From positions 62,001 to 126,000 of the forward strand of contig NZ_AYMR01000020.1 in assembly GCF_000633535.1 (NCBI RefSeq): 64,000 bases of DNA. Reading direction: 5' to 3'. This document shows positions 1 to 8,563 of this stretch, piece by piece. This DNA comes from Leifsonia aquatica H1aii (GTDB lineage: Bacteria; Actinomycetota; Actinomycetes; Actinomycetales; Microbacteriaceae). A program made the translations under genes and the position numbers. How positions within the stretch are numbered: the first letter of the stretch is position 1; the number at the start of each line of letters is the position of its first letter. The notes under the pieces were generated by a model. It was not told the origin of the DNA. It searched no databases and was given only the letters and a program-made list of their open reading frames with translations.

Positions 1-33
1 GGCCACGATGGTCGTCCAGTGTGTGCTGCGCAT
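1..33 (-). CDS. Possible start of a leftward gene, truncated by the window edge
   Basis: An ATG on the minus strand at 33-31 is preceded by a GGAGGGG ribosome-binding site with a 9-base spacer. The frame stays open to the edge and gives MRSTHWTTIVA. Eleven residues cannot identify a family. The call rests only on the ribosome-binding site and on the lack of any other gene between here and the acetyltransferase ending at 237. Confidence 0.4.
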   Translation of the reverse strand, partial: MRSTHWTTIVA

Positions 34-236
34 GATCGTGGTCCCCTCCACCCGGCGAGTCGGCTGGGGACATCCTGCCGCATCCACCTGCCCGCGGCCG
101 CCTCCGCCGCACCGGTGTCGACGGTCCGCGGTCTGCGGTCCGGTGTCCGCGGTCCGTCGGGACGTTCGCGGTGCGGCGCGCGGGGGCGGATGTCCCGGGA
201 CGCAGCGGTCGCGCGTCGCCGCTGCCCGGGCGGACG

Positions 237-779
237 CTACCAGCGACGCTTGATCGTGCCCTTCGGACCGGCGACGAGGCTGGCCGCAGGCACGTCCTCG
301 GCGACGACCGTGCCGGCGGCGACGACCGAGTCGCGGCCGATCCTCACCCCGGGGAGGATGGTCGCGCCGGCTCCGATCCAGACGTTCTCCTCGACGTCGA
401 TCGGTCCGCCGGTGAGCCAGATGCGGCGGTCGTCGGTGTCGACCGGATGGCCGACCGTGATGAACGTGACCTTCGGCGCGACCATGACGCGCTCGGCGAG
501 GCGGATGCCGGCGTAGTCGAGGAAGGTGCAGTTCTGGTTGATGAAGACGCGCTCGGCGAGCTCCAGGTTCAGCCCGTGGTCGGTGAAGAACGGCGGATAG
601 ATCGTGGTGCGCTCGGGAACGGGACGGCCGAGGATCTGCGCGAGCAGCTCCGCCTTGCCGGCCTCGTCGTCGAAGGGGAGGACGTTGAGGCGGGAGGTCA
701 GGGCGGTCACCGCGAGGACGCGCTCCGACATGGCCTGGAACTCGGGGCTGTGGATGCGCATGAGGAGGTCGGCGGGCAT
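237..779 (-). CDS. Sugar O-acetyltransferase (maltose/galactoside acetyltransferase family)
   Basis: Cytoplasmic acetyl-CoA-dependent O-acetyltransferase of the left-handed beta-helix class, about 180 aa, the usual length for Maa/LacA/NodL enzymes. The N-terminal segment matches the Mac domain that precedes the helix. Hexapeptide-repeat sequence fills the second half, for example VWIGAGATILPGVRIG. The His in TVGHPVD is the expected catalytic base. Family enzymes acetylate maltose, glucose, galactosides or related sugars; the acceptor here cannot be predicted. The ATG at 779 is preferred because homology begins there, but an in-frame start at 818 would add 13 basic residues. The gene is divergent from the GNAT gene at 961. 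Confidence 0.85.
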   Translation of the reverse strand: MPADLLMRIHSPEFQAMSERVLAVTALTSRLNVLPFDDEAGKAELLAQILGRPVPERTTIYPPFFTDHGLNLELAERVFINQNCTFLDYAGIRLAERVMVAPKVTFITVGHPVDTDDRRIWLTGGPIDVEENVWIGAGATILPGVRIGRDSVVAAGTVVAEDVPAASLVAGPKGTIKRRW

Positions 780-948
780 GTGCCCATGCTGCCACCGATA
801 TCCCCGTCGCCGACTCACGCCTCCGTGCGTCGCCAGTGCTCCTGCGACTGCGCTCGGCCGGTACGTTTGCGCCGCGGCGAGGTGGCGCAGACGTTCCGAG
901 ACGTAGCAATCACCGCTCTGTCGCAGCCCCGATGTCGCCCCCTCCCGC

Positions 949-954
949 TACGCT
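949..954 (+). promoter_or_regulatory. -10 box TACGCT of a probable leaderless promoter
   Basis: TACGCT ends six bases before the ATG at 961. In actinobacteria this spacing puts the transcription start at the start codon. No Shine-Dalgarno sequence precedes the ATG, which fits leaderless translation. Confidence 0.5.
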
Positions 955-960
955 TCCCGC

Positions 961-1527
961 ATGTCCATCGAAGTGCTGCCCGCGACCGGTCGCTGGGACG
1001 ATTTCGCGACGTTCATGGTGCCGCGCAAGCCCGGCGGTGGGGGTTGTGTGTGCATGTCGTACCGGGATTCGCGGCTCGACATGCCCGCGCGGATCGACTA
1101 CATGCACGCCGAGTGCGAGACGGAGCCGGGGCCGGGGGTGCTGGCCTACCTCGACGGGGAGGTGGCGGGCTGGTGCTCGGTGGCGCCGAAGTCGAGCTAC
1201 CGGCGGCTGCTGAACTCCCGCACCATCCCGCACCTGGACGAAGAGCTCGACCCGTGGTCGATCGTGTGCTTCGTGGTGCGCGGCGGCTTCCGCAAACGGG
1301 GAGTGATGCACCAGCTGCTCGACGGGGCGGTGGAGCACGCGCGGGCGTCCGGAGCGGCGATCGTCGAAGGCTACCCGGTCGACACCGACGGGAAGAAGGT
1401 GGACGTGATCAGCGGCTACGTCGGAACGGTCGCGCTGTTCGAGAAGCACGGGTTCGAGCGCTACGCCGAGACGAACGCGCATTCCGGGGGAGCGGACCGC
1501 TGGGTGATGCGGCGGAGTCTGCGCTGA
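961..1527 (+). CDS. GNAT-family N-acetyltransferase
   Basis: 188 aa with a GNAT fold pattern: a beta strand with FVVRGGFRKRGVMHQLL at about residues 104-120 (the acetyl-CoA pyrophosphate loop with an R-x-x-G-type core), then a helix and a C-terminal YVGTVALFEKHGFE segment typical of the last GNAT motif. The N-terminal third is rich in Gly and Cys (GGGGCVCM) and is not diagnostic. The substrate is unknown; the family acetylates amines of small molecules, antibiotics or proteins. The start at 961 has no ribosome-binding site but sits six bases after a TACGCT box. The gene stands alone. Confidence 0.85.
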   Translation: MSIEVLPATGRWDDFATFMVPRKPGGGGCVCMSYRDSRLDMPARIDYMHAECETEPGPGVLAYLDGEVAGWCSVAPKSSYRRLLNSRTIPHLDEELDPWSIVCFVVRGGFRKRGVMHQLLDGAVEHARASGAAIVEGYPVDTDGKKVDVISGYVGTVALFEKHGFERYAETNAHSGGADRWVMRRSLR

Positions 1528-1633
1528 CGTCCGCTGGGTCAGAGACGTCCGCTGGGGCGGGGGCGCGCGTGGGGTCAAACACGACCACCGCCGGCCCGAG
1601 CGGGGCGGCGGGAGTCGGTGCCGGCAAGGGTGC

Positions 1634-2413
1634 TCACCCGGCGGTGATCCGGCGGCGGTAGGCGACCATCGCGAAGGCGTAGGCGGCCACGAGGATGCCG
1701 ACGCACCAGGCGAGGGCGACCCAGATGTCGGTGCCCGCCGGCTGGCCGGCGAACAGGGCGCGGATGGTGTCGACGATCGAGGTGACCGGCTGGTTCTCGG
1801 CGAACCAGCGCACCGGCCCGGGCATGGTCGCCGTCGGGACGAACGCCGAGCTGATGAACGGCAGGAAGATGATCGGGTAGGCGAACGCCCCGGCCCCGTC
1901 CACGGACTTGGCCGTCAGACCCGCGATCACCGCGATCCAGGTCAGCGCCAGGCTGAACAGCACCAGGATGCCCGCGACGCCGAGCCAGGCGAGCACGCTC
2001 GCGCCGGAGCGGAAGCCGATCAGGAGCGAGACCAGCACGACCAGCACCACCGAGATGAGGGTCGAGACCAGCGAGGTCAGCACGTGCGCCCAGAGCACGC
2101 TCGACCGGGCGATCGGCATGGACTGGAAGCGCTCGAAGATGCCGCCCTGCAGGTCCATGAACAGCCGGTACGACGTGTACGAGATGGCCGTCGCGACCGT
2201 GATGAGCATGATCCCGGGGAGGAGGTAGTCGACGTACGAGCCGGAGAACGACCCGGTGTCGATGGCTCCGCCGAAGACGAACGTGAACAGCAGCATGAAC
2301 GCGATCGGCATGAGGGCGGTGGTGATGATGGTGTCGAGGCTGCGCGTGATGTGGCGCATGGACCGCCCGGTGAGCACGGCGGTGTCGCTGACGAACGTGG
2401 CGGTGGACATCAT
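1634..2413 (-). CDS. ABC-2 type transporter permease (DrrB-like)
   Basis: 259 aa integral membrane protein with about six hydrophobic segments, the normal size for the DrrB/ABC-2 permease family. It should pair with the DrrA-like ATPase encoded directly upstream, with which it overlaps by four bases (ATGA), so the two are translationally coupled. The family exports drugs, lipids or glycans; the substrate is unknown. The PadR regulator heading the operon suggests a drug- or stress-inducible exporter. The last two residues are Ala-Gly and no extra domain is present. Confidence 0.88.
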   Translation of the reverse strand: MMSTATFVSDTAVLTGRSMRHITRSLDTIITTALMPIAFMLLFTFVFGGAIDTGSFSGSYVDYLLPGIMLITVATAISYTSYRLFMDLQGGIFERFQSMPIARSSVLWAHVLTSLVSTLISVVLVVLVSLLIGFRSGASVLAWLGVAGILVLFSLALTWIAVIAGLTAKSVDGAGAFAYPIIFLPFISSAFVPTATMPGPVRWFAENQPVTSIVDTIRALFAGQPAGTDIWVALAWCVGILVAAYAFAMVAYRRRITAG

Positions 2414-3210
2414 GACTCCTTCGAGGTCGTGCCGTCGTCGGCGGGAGTGCCGACGATGGCGAGGAAGACGTCCTCCAGGCTGGGCTGCTTCTCGACGTAC
2501 TCGACCTGCGCCGGCGGAAGCAGGTGCTTCAGCTCGGCGAGGGTTCCGTTCGCGATGATGCGGCCCTCGTGGAGGATGGCGATGCGGTCGGCGAGGTGCT
2601 CGGCCTCGTCGAGGTACTGCGTGGTGAGCAGCACGGTGGTGCCGCGCCCGGCGAGCTCTTTCACGGCCTCCCAGACCTCGATGCGGGCCTGCGGGTCGAG
2701 ACCGGTGGTGGGCTCGTCGAGGAAGATCACCGGCGGGTCGCCGATGAGGCTCATCGCGATGTCGAGCCGGCGGCGCATGCCTCCGGAGTAGGTCGCGACC
2801 TTGCGCGAGCCCGCGTCGGTGAGGGAGAAGCGGGCGAGCAGGGCGTCCGCGATGGCCGCGGGCTTCTTCTGGTGCCGCAGCTGGGCGACGAGGATGAGGT
2901 TCTCGCGCCCGGTGAGGATCTCGTCGACCGCGGCGAACTGGCCCGTCAGGCTGATCGAGTCGCGCACGTCGCCGGCCTTCGTGGCGACGTCGAACCCGTT
3001 GACGACGGCCTGACCGGCGTCCCCCTTCAGCAATGTGGAGAGGATCTTGATCGCCGTGGTCTTGCCGGCGCCGTTGGAGCCGAGCAGGGCGAAGATGCTG
3101 CCGCGCTCGACGTCGAAGTCGACGCCGCGCAGGACGCTGAGCTTCTTGTAGGACTTCTCGAGGCCGCGGACCCGGATGGCCGGGACGCGGTCGAGGGTGC
3201 TGGTGGTCAT
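2410..3210 (-). CDS. ABC transporter ATP-binding protein (DrrA-like)
   Basis: 266 aa ATPase of the daunorubicin-resistance (DrrA) subfamily. Walker A is LLGSNGAGKTT (about 42-52), the signature is YSGGMRRRLD (141-150), Walker B is VIFLDEPTTGLD (161-172) and the switch region is LLTTQYLDEAEHL. The C-terminal part ends in the short DrrA tail with SLEDVFLAI. The ATG at 3210 is chosen because it overlaps the DUF1048 stop by four bases and conserved sequence begins there. The open frame extends further upstream but only as a shadow of that gene. It energises the ABC-2 permease at 1634-2413. Confidence 0.93.
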   Translation of the reverse strand: MTTSTLDRVPAIRVRGLEKSYKKLSVLRGVDFDVERGSIFALLGSNGAGKTTAIKILSTLLKGDAGQAVVNGFDVATKAGDVRDSISLTGQFAAVDEILTGRENLILVAQLRHQKKPAAIADALLARFSLTDAGSRKVATYSGGMRRRLDIAMSLIGDPPVIFLDEPTTGLDPQARIEVWEAVKELAGRGTTVLLTTQYLDEAEHLADRIAILHEGRIIANGTLAELKHLLPPAQVEYVEKQPSLEDVFLAIVGTPADDGTTSKES

Positions 3211-3578
3211 TCGTCCGTCCCCTTCTTCTCGGCCGCCTCGACGGCGGCGTTCAGGCGGGCGCGCTCCTTGTCGATCCAGCGCTTGCCGGTGTAGGCCTCG
3301 GCGAACGCCTCCGCGAACTCGACCGGGTCGTCGCCGACGATGTCGCGGACGGGGGTCTCGTCGGCTGCGGCGCGCTCCCAGAGCTCGACGAAGTCGCCCA
3401 TCATGGTGAGGAGGGTGTCGCCGTCCTCGACGCCGCCGTTGTAGAGGAAGTACCGCTGCACGGCCTTCGCGACGGCGAGGTACGGCTCGGGCAGGGCCTC
3501 GATGCGCGCCTTGTACTGGCGGTACTGCTTCTTCTGCTCGAGCGACCCGGTGAGCGCTTCGATCCACTTGCTTGCCAT
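3207..3578 (-). CDS. DUF1048 domain protein
   Basis: 123 aa, helical and charged, with an N-terminal KWIEALTGSLEQKKQY stretch characteristic of DUF1048 proteins. These small cytoplasmic proteins are commonly encoded with PadR regulators and DrrAB-type transporters; their biochemical role is not established. Here the gene lies one base after the PadR stop and overlaps the ATPase start by four bases, so it is an integral member of the operon. The conserved position suggests a regulatory or assembly role, which is inference. Confidence 0.85.
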   Translation of the reverse strand: MASKWIEALTGSLEQKKQYRQYKARIEALPEPYLAVAKAVQRYFLYNGGVEDGDTLLTMMGDFVELWERAAADETPVRDIVGDDPVEFAEAFAEAYTGKRWIDKERARLNAAVEAAEKKGTDE

Positions 3579-3579
3579 G

Positions 3580-3912
3580 TCAGTTCTCTCCTTCGTGTCG
3601 GAGCTGTTCCAATCGTTCTGCGAGGAAGCTCCACGTCCTCCAGAACTCGTCGAGGTACTCGTGACCCGCCCGGTTGAGCGAGTACACCTTGCGCGGCGGG
3701 CCCTTCTCGGACGGGACCTTCTCCACGTCCACGAGGCCGCGCTGCTCGATCCGCACGAGGAGCGCGTAGATGGTGCCCTCGGCGATGTCGGTGAAGCCCT
3801 GATCCCGCAGCCACGAGGTGATCTCGTAGCCGTACGCGGGCCGGGCCTGGAGGATGGCGAGGACGATGCCCTCGAGGGTTCCCTTGAGCATCTCCGTTGC
3901 CTGCTTGCTCAT
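3580..3912 (-). CDS. PadR family transcriptional regulator
   Basis: 110 aa. The winged helix-turn-helix of PadR regulators covers nearly the whole protein: GTLEGIVLAILQARPAYGYEI near the N-terminus, then EGTIYALLVRIEQRGLV and the wing with EKGPPRKVYSLN. It lacks the long C-terminal coiled coil of PadR subfamily 2 and so is the short subfamily-1 type. It begins the operon, has a good ribosome-binding site (AAGGAG), and is preceded by a perfect inverted repeat at 3933-3991. This fits a ligand-relieved autorepressor controlling the DrrAB-type exporter. Confidence 0.93.
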   Translation of the reverse strand: MSKQATEMLKGTLEGIVLAILQARPAYGYEITSWLRDQGFTDIAEGTIYALLVRIEQRGLVDVEKVPSEKGPPRKVYSLNRAGHEYLDEFWRTWSFLAERLEQLRHEGEN

Positions 3913-3932
3913 CGGACGCTCCTTCCGGCTAC

Positions 3933-3991
3933 TCAGTGTTGCTTGGTACTGCTAGATAGTAACGCCGAGTACCGGTAGATAGCAACACTGA
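3933..3991 (-). promoter_or_regulatory. Candidate PadR operator and promoter region
   Basis: An 11-base arm TCAGTGTTGCT (3933-3943) is repeated in perfect inversion as AGCAACACTGA (3981-3991). Between them lie two similar direct elements, CTAGATAGTAAC (3952-3963) and GGTAGATAGCAAC (3974-3986). The segment is much richer in A and T than its surroundings and lies 20-80 bases before the PadR start codon. Paired repeats of this kind are typical of PadR autoregulatory sites. Confidence 0.6.
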
Positions 3992-4060
3992 ATAGCAAGA
4001 GAGTTTCGTGGGGCTCGCGGGCGCCGGAGCCACGCCGAACGCCCCGAGTCCGACGGCATG

Positions 4061-4131
4061 CGGAGGCGAGGAGAGAAGAGGGAAGCGAGGAGAGAACGGG
4101 GAGGACAGGAGACGAGAGGGAAGCGGAGCCG
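4061..4131. other. Purine-rich strand-asymmetric tract
   Basis: About 70 bases of the plus strand are almost entirely G and A (repeats of GGAGAGAA, GGGAAGCG and GAGGAG). It lies between the 3' end of the MacB-type operon (4136) and the PadR promoter. On the transcribed strand of the leftward operon this gives a pyrimidine-rich RNA tail. It may assist Rho-dependent termination; no hairpin with a T-tract is seen. Confidence 0.4.
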
Positions 4132-4135
4132 CGCG

Positions 4136-4885
4136 TCAGTCGCGCACGTGGGCGCCGCGCCGTCGAGGGACGGTGCGGCCGTCATGCAGCTCGATCACGC
4201 GATCGGCGCGCGCCATGAGGATCGGGTCGTGGGTGGTGACGACGGCCGCGACGCCGGAGTCGTGCACCAGCTCGACCAGCAGATCCATCATCGCGGCCCC
4301 GGTCACGCTGTCCAGCTGACCGGTCGGCTCGTCCGCGAGCAGCAGCTGCGGCCGGGCGGCGAGGGCGCGCGCGATGCCGACCCGCTGCTGCTGGCCGCCG
4401 GAGAGCTCCGCGGGCCGCTGCGCGGCATGGCCGGTGAGTCCGACCCGGTCGAGGAGGTCGGCCACGCGGGCGTCGCGCTCGGCCGGGTCGACGCCGAGGA
4501 GCCGCAGGGGGACCTCCACGTTCTCCGCCGCGGACAGCACCGGGACGAGACCGAACGCCTGGAAGACGAAGCCGATGCGGGAGCGGCGGGTGGCGACCAG
4601 CGCGGCCTCGCTCGCCGTCGTCAGCTCGAGCGGACCGAGGGTCACGGTCCCGCTGGTCGGCGTGTCCAGGCCGCCGAGCACATTGAGCAGGGTGGTCTTG
4701 CCCGAGCCGGAACGCCCGCGGATCACGAGCAGCTCGCCGGGGTGCACCGCCAGCGACACCCCGTCGAGCGCGGTGACCGGTCCGGCCGGCGTCGGGAACA
4801 CCCGGCTGACGCCGTCGGCGCGCAGCAGCGGCTGCAGTCCATCGGATTCGCCGGTGCGCGGGAGGATCGGCTCAGCGCTGCTCAT
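4136..4885 (-). CDS. ABC transporter ATP-binding protein (MacB/LolD type)
   Basis: 249 aa ATPase of the MacB/LolD family, which powers FtsX-fold permeases. Walker A is IRGRSGSGKTTLLN (about 55-68), the signature [15 protein letters not shown] and Walker B LLLADEPTGQLD are intact, and the H-loop lies in VVTTHDPI. The start at 4885 is set by GGAGG with a 7-base spacer; it overlaps the upstream ATPase stop by 14 bases. It is the last of four co-transcribed genes. It is shorter than the sister ATPase and lacks its C-terminal extension, so the two are not simple duplicates. Confidence 0.92.
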   Translation of the reverse strand: MSSAEPILPRTGESDGLQPLLRADGVSRVFPTPAGPVTALDGVSLAVHPGELLVIRGRSGSGKTTLLNVLGGLDTPTSGTVTLGPLELTTASEAALVATRRSRIGFVFQAFGLVPVLSAAENVEVPLRLLGVDPAERDARVADLLDRVGLTGHAAQRPAELSGGQQQRVGIARALAARPQLLLADEPTGQLDSVTGAAMMDLLVELVHDSGVAAVVTTHDPILMARADRVIELHDGRTVPRRRGAHVRD

Positions 4886-5819
4886 CGCGGTTCCTCCGCT
4901 CGGTGGTCTCCGTGCCGGTGCTCGTGCTCTCGTCGCCGTCGTCGTGCGGCCAGACGCCGACGTGGTCGGATTCGAGGGCGAGGCGCACCCGGTCGCGCAG
5001 CGAGAGCGCGGCGAGGTACTCGGGCGGCAGCTGCAGGCGCCCGACCCGGTCCAGCACCGCGAACTCCTCGGCCACCGTGTGCTCGTCGCCGCTCGCGGTG
5101 CGACCGGTGCGGCGGATGACCTCGGTGGAGGTCCGCCCATCGCGGATCTGCACCGTGCGCGCCACGTGCTCCGACACCGCTGGGTCGTGGGTGACGATCA
5201 GGGTGGTGACACCGAGCTCGCGGTTGACGCCGCGCATCGCCTCCAGCACGTCGGCCGAGGTGTGCTCGTCGAGCTCGCCGGTGGGCTCGTCGGCGAGCAG
5301 CACGGCGGGCTCGTTGGCGAGACCGACGGCGATGGCGACGCGCTGCTGCTCGCCTCCGGACATCTCGGCGGGCCGTCGGTCCGCGCAGTGCGAGACCTCC
5401 AGCAGATCGAGCAGGTCGCGGCTGCGGTCGACCCGATCCGGGCGGCGGGCCAGCGACATCGTCAGGGCGATGTTCTCGCGCGCCGTCAGGTACGGCAGGA
5501 GGTTGCGGGAGGTCTGCTGCCAGACGAACCCGACGGTGTGGCGGCGGTAGTCGACCCGCTGCGCCGAGCTGAGCGTCAGCAGATCCCGGCCCGCGACGGA
5601 CGCCGCGCCCGCGGTCGGTTTGTCGAGTCCCGACAGGATGCCGAGGAGCGTCGACTTGCCGGACCCCGAGGCGCCGACGATCGCCACGAGCTCGCCGCTG
5701 CGGACGCGGAGGTTGAGGCCCTGGAGGGCCTGCACCTCCACCCCTTCCGCCGTGAAGATGCGCACGAGGTCGGAGCAATCGATGCTCGCGTCCTCGCGCC
5801 GTGCTGTCATGGTGGTCAT
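4872..5819 (-). CDS. ABC transporter ATP-binding protein with a C-terminal AbrB-like domain
   Basis: 315 aa. Residues 13-235 form a complete MacB/LolD-type ATPase: Walker A GASGSGKST (49-57), signature MSGGEQQR (153-160), Walker B LLADEPTGELD (174-184) and H-loop His211. Beyond this is an 80-residue extension. Its segment AVLDRVGRLQLPPEYL (254-269), continued by LSLRDRVRLALESDHV, matches the SpoVT/AbrB swapped-hairpin pattern (aspartate, GRxxLP, then a beta-rich half). The last 25 residues are acidic and low complexity. The ATG at 5819 overlaps the permease stop by four bases and has AGGAGG upstream. A fused AbrB-like fold could be a dimerisation or DNA-contact module; this is inference. Confidence 0.88.
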   Translation of the reverse strand: MTTMTARREDASIDCSDLVRIFTAEGVEVQALQGLNLRVRSGELVAIVGASGSGKSTLLGILSGLDKPTAGAASVAGRDLLTLSSAQRVDYRRHTVGFVWQQTSRNLLPYLTARENIALTMSLARRPDRVDRSRDLLDLLEVSHCADRRPAEMSGGEQQRVAIAVGLANEPAVLLADEPTGELDEHTSADVLEAMRGVNRELGVTTLIVTHDPAVSEHVARTVQIRDGRTSTEVIRRTGRTASGDEHTVAEEFAVLDRVGRLQLPPEYLAALSLRDRVRLALESDHVGVWPHDDGDESTSTGTETTERRNRDEQR

Positions 5820-8563
5820 TCTTCTCCTCCTACGCGCAGCACGGCCGCGGGGGAGCGGCGGCGTGCGACGGCGAGCGCGACGAGTGTGACGGCGACGGTG
5901 GAGAGCGCGAAGCCTCCCGCCGCCAGGGCGATGAGCCCGGGGTCGATGACGACCGCGGGGGCGATCGGGCCACCGGTGAAGCCGCTGAGGTCGATCGGCG
6001 CGAGCACGATCGCCGGCAGCGCCAGCCCGACCAGGATGCCGGCCACGAGCCCGACGATCAGGATCGGTCCCAGCTCCCAGCCGAGCAGGGCGGCCGTCTG
6101 ACGCGAGGTGTAGCCGATGGTCCGCAGGGTGGCCACCAGCCGGGTGCGGGCGGCGGCGCCGATCACCAGCGCGAGCAGCAGCGCCCCGACGCACATCAGC
6201 GCCGAGAGGGCGATGGAGAGCAGCGCGATGGTCTCGATGCCGGAGACCAGCGGGGCGGAGCGGAGCGCTGCCTGCTCCCGTTGGGCGTCGCCGATCGTGG
6301 CGCCGTCTCCGGCGATCGCCGCGACCTGCCGGTGCACGTCGTCGTCGTCGGCGCCCGGGGCCAGGGCGATCAGCACGGTCTGCGGTGTGCCGGTGACCCC
6401 GGTGTGCGCCGGAAGGGTGGTGCGGTCGATGATCGCCCACTGACCATCCCAGATGTAGACGCCTGGCACGAAGTCGAACTCCGTCACCCCGAGGTGCACG
6501 GAGGTATCGGCGGTGAGGATGGCGCTGGTCACGGGGATGGCGGGATCGAAGCCGCCGATGACCGCACCGGTGCGCGCCGGGTCGGTGTGCGCGAGGGCGG
6601 AGGAGACCCGAGCGGCTTCGGGGATCCCGGTCTGCACGCGTGCCAGCTCGGCCGGGTCGACGAGATAGCCGGAGAGGTCTCCGCCCTGCGAGCCCGCCTG
6701 GATGCGCAGGCCGCCCGCCCACTCGACGACCGCGCTCGCGGCGACCCCGGGGACCTCCCGCAGCTGTGCCACCTGGGCGTCGGTGAACGTCCCGGAGGCG
6801 GTGACGCTGAGATCGGCCCCGACGCGGGCGAGCGCGCCCGACTCGATTCCGGCGCGCTCGGTGCTGAGCACGCTCGCCGAGAAGACCGCGATGGAGACGC
6901 CCACGACCACGGCGAAGACGGGCCAGAGCCCGCCCGCGCGTGACCGCAGCGCGCCGGCGGCGCCGAGATACGCGACCGGTCCACGGCGTCGACGCAGGGC
7001 GCGCGCCAGCCAGGAGAGCGGGAGCGGGTACAGCCGCAGCACGAGCACGCAGGCGGCCAGAGCGAGGAGCACGGGCGTCACCACCAGCAGCGGGTCCACG
7101 CCGAGGCCGGCGCCCGGGGCGGCGAGCCCGCGTTGGAACAGCGCCGCGACGCCGAGAGCGGCCAGGCCGATCACGAGGGCTTCGAGCACCCAGCCCCAGC
7201 GCCGCCGGGCGCTGCGCTCTCCGCGGAGGTCGTCGCGCGGGCCGAGCCTGCCGGCCGCGGCGACGCAGATCAGGGGAGGGGCCAGCGCGCAGATCGCCGC
7301 GAGCGCGATCGGGAGGGCGAGCGCATCCACTCCCGGCGTGAGCAGGAGGGCCGCGATCAGGCCGAGGGCCGCCGCGGGGACGGACACGGCGGCGGTGTCG
7401 GCGGCCAATCCGAGGCGCAAGCGCGCGGGAGAGGCTCCCCGGGCCGCCAGCAGCGCCAGCGCCTCCCGGCGCCGGCCCAGCAGCAGCCGCACGCCGAGGA
7501 CGAGCACGGCGAGCGCGACCCCGAGCGGCCCGGCGGCGAGGAGCGCGAACAAGGTGTTCGCCGGCTGCGCGCGAGCGAGGTAGTCGTCGAGCGTCCGGTC
7601 GAGGGATGTCGAGAACCGCAGCGTGGCGGGGGTGCCGCCGACGCCCGCGGCCGACGGGGAGGAGAGGAAGCGCGCGAGGGACGACCGCACCGGTTCGAGT
7701 CCCGAGATGGTGAACGCCCCGGGCGCGACCGGGTACCAGGCTTGGGTGAACGTCCCGGGGAAGAGCGGGGCGACCCGCGACCAGGATCCGGGATCGACCC
7801 AGGCGACGGCGCGGTAGAGCTTGCCGTGGTCGCCGAGATCGGCGTAGCTGCCGCGGGACCGCAGCGTCGCCAGCTCCCAGAAGTCCGAATCGGACGGTTT
7901 CTCCCGCACCGTTCCGCTGAGCCGCAGCGCGAACGGAGCCCCGGCGTACGCCCGCCGGGTCTCGCCCACGTGCCAGCCCAGGAGCGTCGCCGCGGTCGAT
8001 GCCATCACGACGTCGACCGTGCCGCCCTCCGGGATCGGGTCCTGCGTCGTCGCTCCGGCGGGGACGCGCGCCGGCCAGGCGCCCGCATCCAAGTCCGCCA
8101 CCGTGCGGAGCCGTTGGTAGGCCTCCACCTGGGTGACGTAGCGCGCATCGCCGGCGGCGTCGGCGGGCCCGGCGGTCGGGACGTCGTCGCTGCGAGCGGC
8201 GACGTCTCCGGGCAGCGTGACGGCCCGCAGCGCCGGCTGCATGGCGGAGCGTGCGCCGGCCAGCGCCGCGGGCATGCCCTCCCAGATGGCGGCGGGCTCG
8301 CTGCCGTCGCCGACGGTCGGCGTTCCCGACATCATCGGCATCCCCGTGGTCACGGAGCTGAGCAGGTCCCGGTTGACCGGCGTCGCCTGCTCCACGCGGT
8401 AGCGCAACTCGTCGCGCAGCAGACCGTCGGCGAAACGCGGCCAGGCGGAGACGGCGGTCGTCGCGATGAGCACGACGACGCCGAGCAGGGCGAGACCGCC
8501 GCGGGAGGCGGCGAACGCACGGGCAGCGAGACCGGGCCCGGAGAGCAGGGAGCGCCGGCTCAT
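5816..8563 (-). CDS. FtsX-like (MacB-type) ABC permease, large
   Basis: 915 aa membrane protein. A transmembrane segment (GGLALLGVVVLIATTAV) lies near residue 30. A long extracytoplasmic region follows, then three closely spaced hydrophobic segments with the FtsX-type LGRRREALALLAARGAS cytoplasmic turn, more extracytoplasmic sequence, and a C-terminal group with LRTIGYTSRQTAALLGWELGP, the second FtsX signature. This two-copy arrangement fits the large actinobacterial FtsX-family permeases. It starts at an ATG overlapping the previous stop by four bases. Family members export lipoproteins or peptides, or act as mechanotransmitters; the substrate is unknown. Confidence 0.85.
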   Translation of the reverse strand: MSRRSLLSGPGLAARAFAASRGGLALLGVVVLIATTAVSAWPRFADGLLRDELRYRVEQATPVNRDLLSSVTTGMPMMSGTPTVGDGSEPAAIWEGMPAALAGARSAMQPALRAVTLPGDVAARSDDVPTAGPADAAGDARYVTQVEAYQRLRTVADLDAGAWPARVPAGATTQDPIPEGGTVDVVMASTAATLLGWHVGETRRAYAGAPFALRLSGTVREKPSDSDFWELATLRSRGSYADLGDHGKLYRAVAWVDPGSWSRVAPLFPGTFTQAWYPVAPGAFTISGLEPVRSSLARFLSSPSAAGVGGTPATLRFSTSLDRTLDDYLARAQPANTLFALLAAGPLGVALAVLVLGVRLLLGRRREALALLAARGASPARLRLGLAADTAAVSVPAAALGLIAALLLTPGVDALALPIALAAICALAPPLICVAAAGRLGPRDDLRGERSARRRWGWVLEALVIGLAALGVAALFQRGLAAPGAGLGVDPLLVVTPVLLALAACVLVLRLYPLPLSWLARALRRRRGPVAYLGAAGALRSRAGGLWPVFAVVVGVSIAVFSASVLSTERAGIESGALARVGADLSVTASGTFTDAQVAQLREVPGVAASAVVEWAGGLRIQAGSQGGDLSGYLVDPAELARVQTGIPEAARVSSALAHTDPARTGAVIGGFDPAIPVTSAILTADTSVHLGVTEFDFVPGVYIWDGQWAIIDRTTLPAHTGVTGTPQTVLIALAPGADDDDVHRQVAAIAGDGATIGDAQREQAALRSAPLVSGIETIALLSIALSALMCVGALLLALVIGAAARTRLVATLRTIGYTSRQTAALLGWELGPILIVGLVAGILVGLALPAIVLAPIDLSGFTGGPIAPAVVIDPGLIALAAGGFALSTVAVTLVALAVARRRSPAAVLRVGGEE

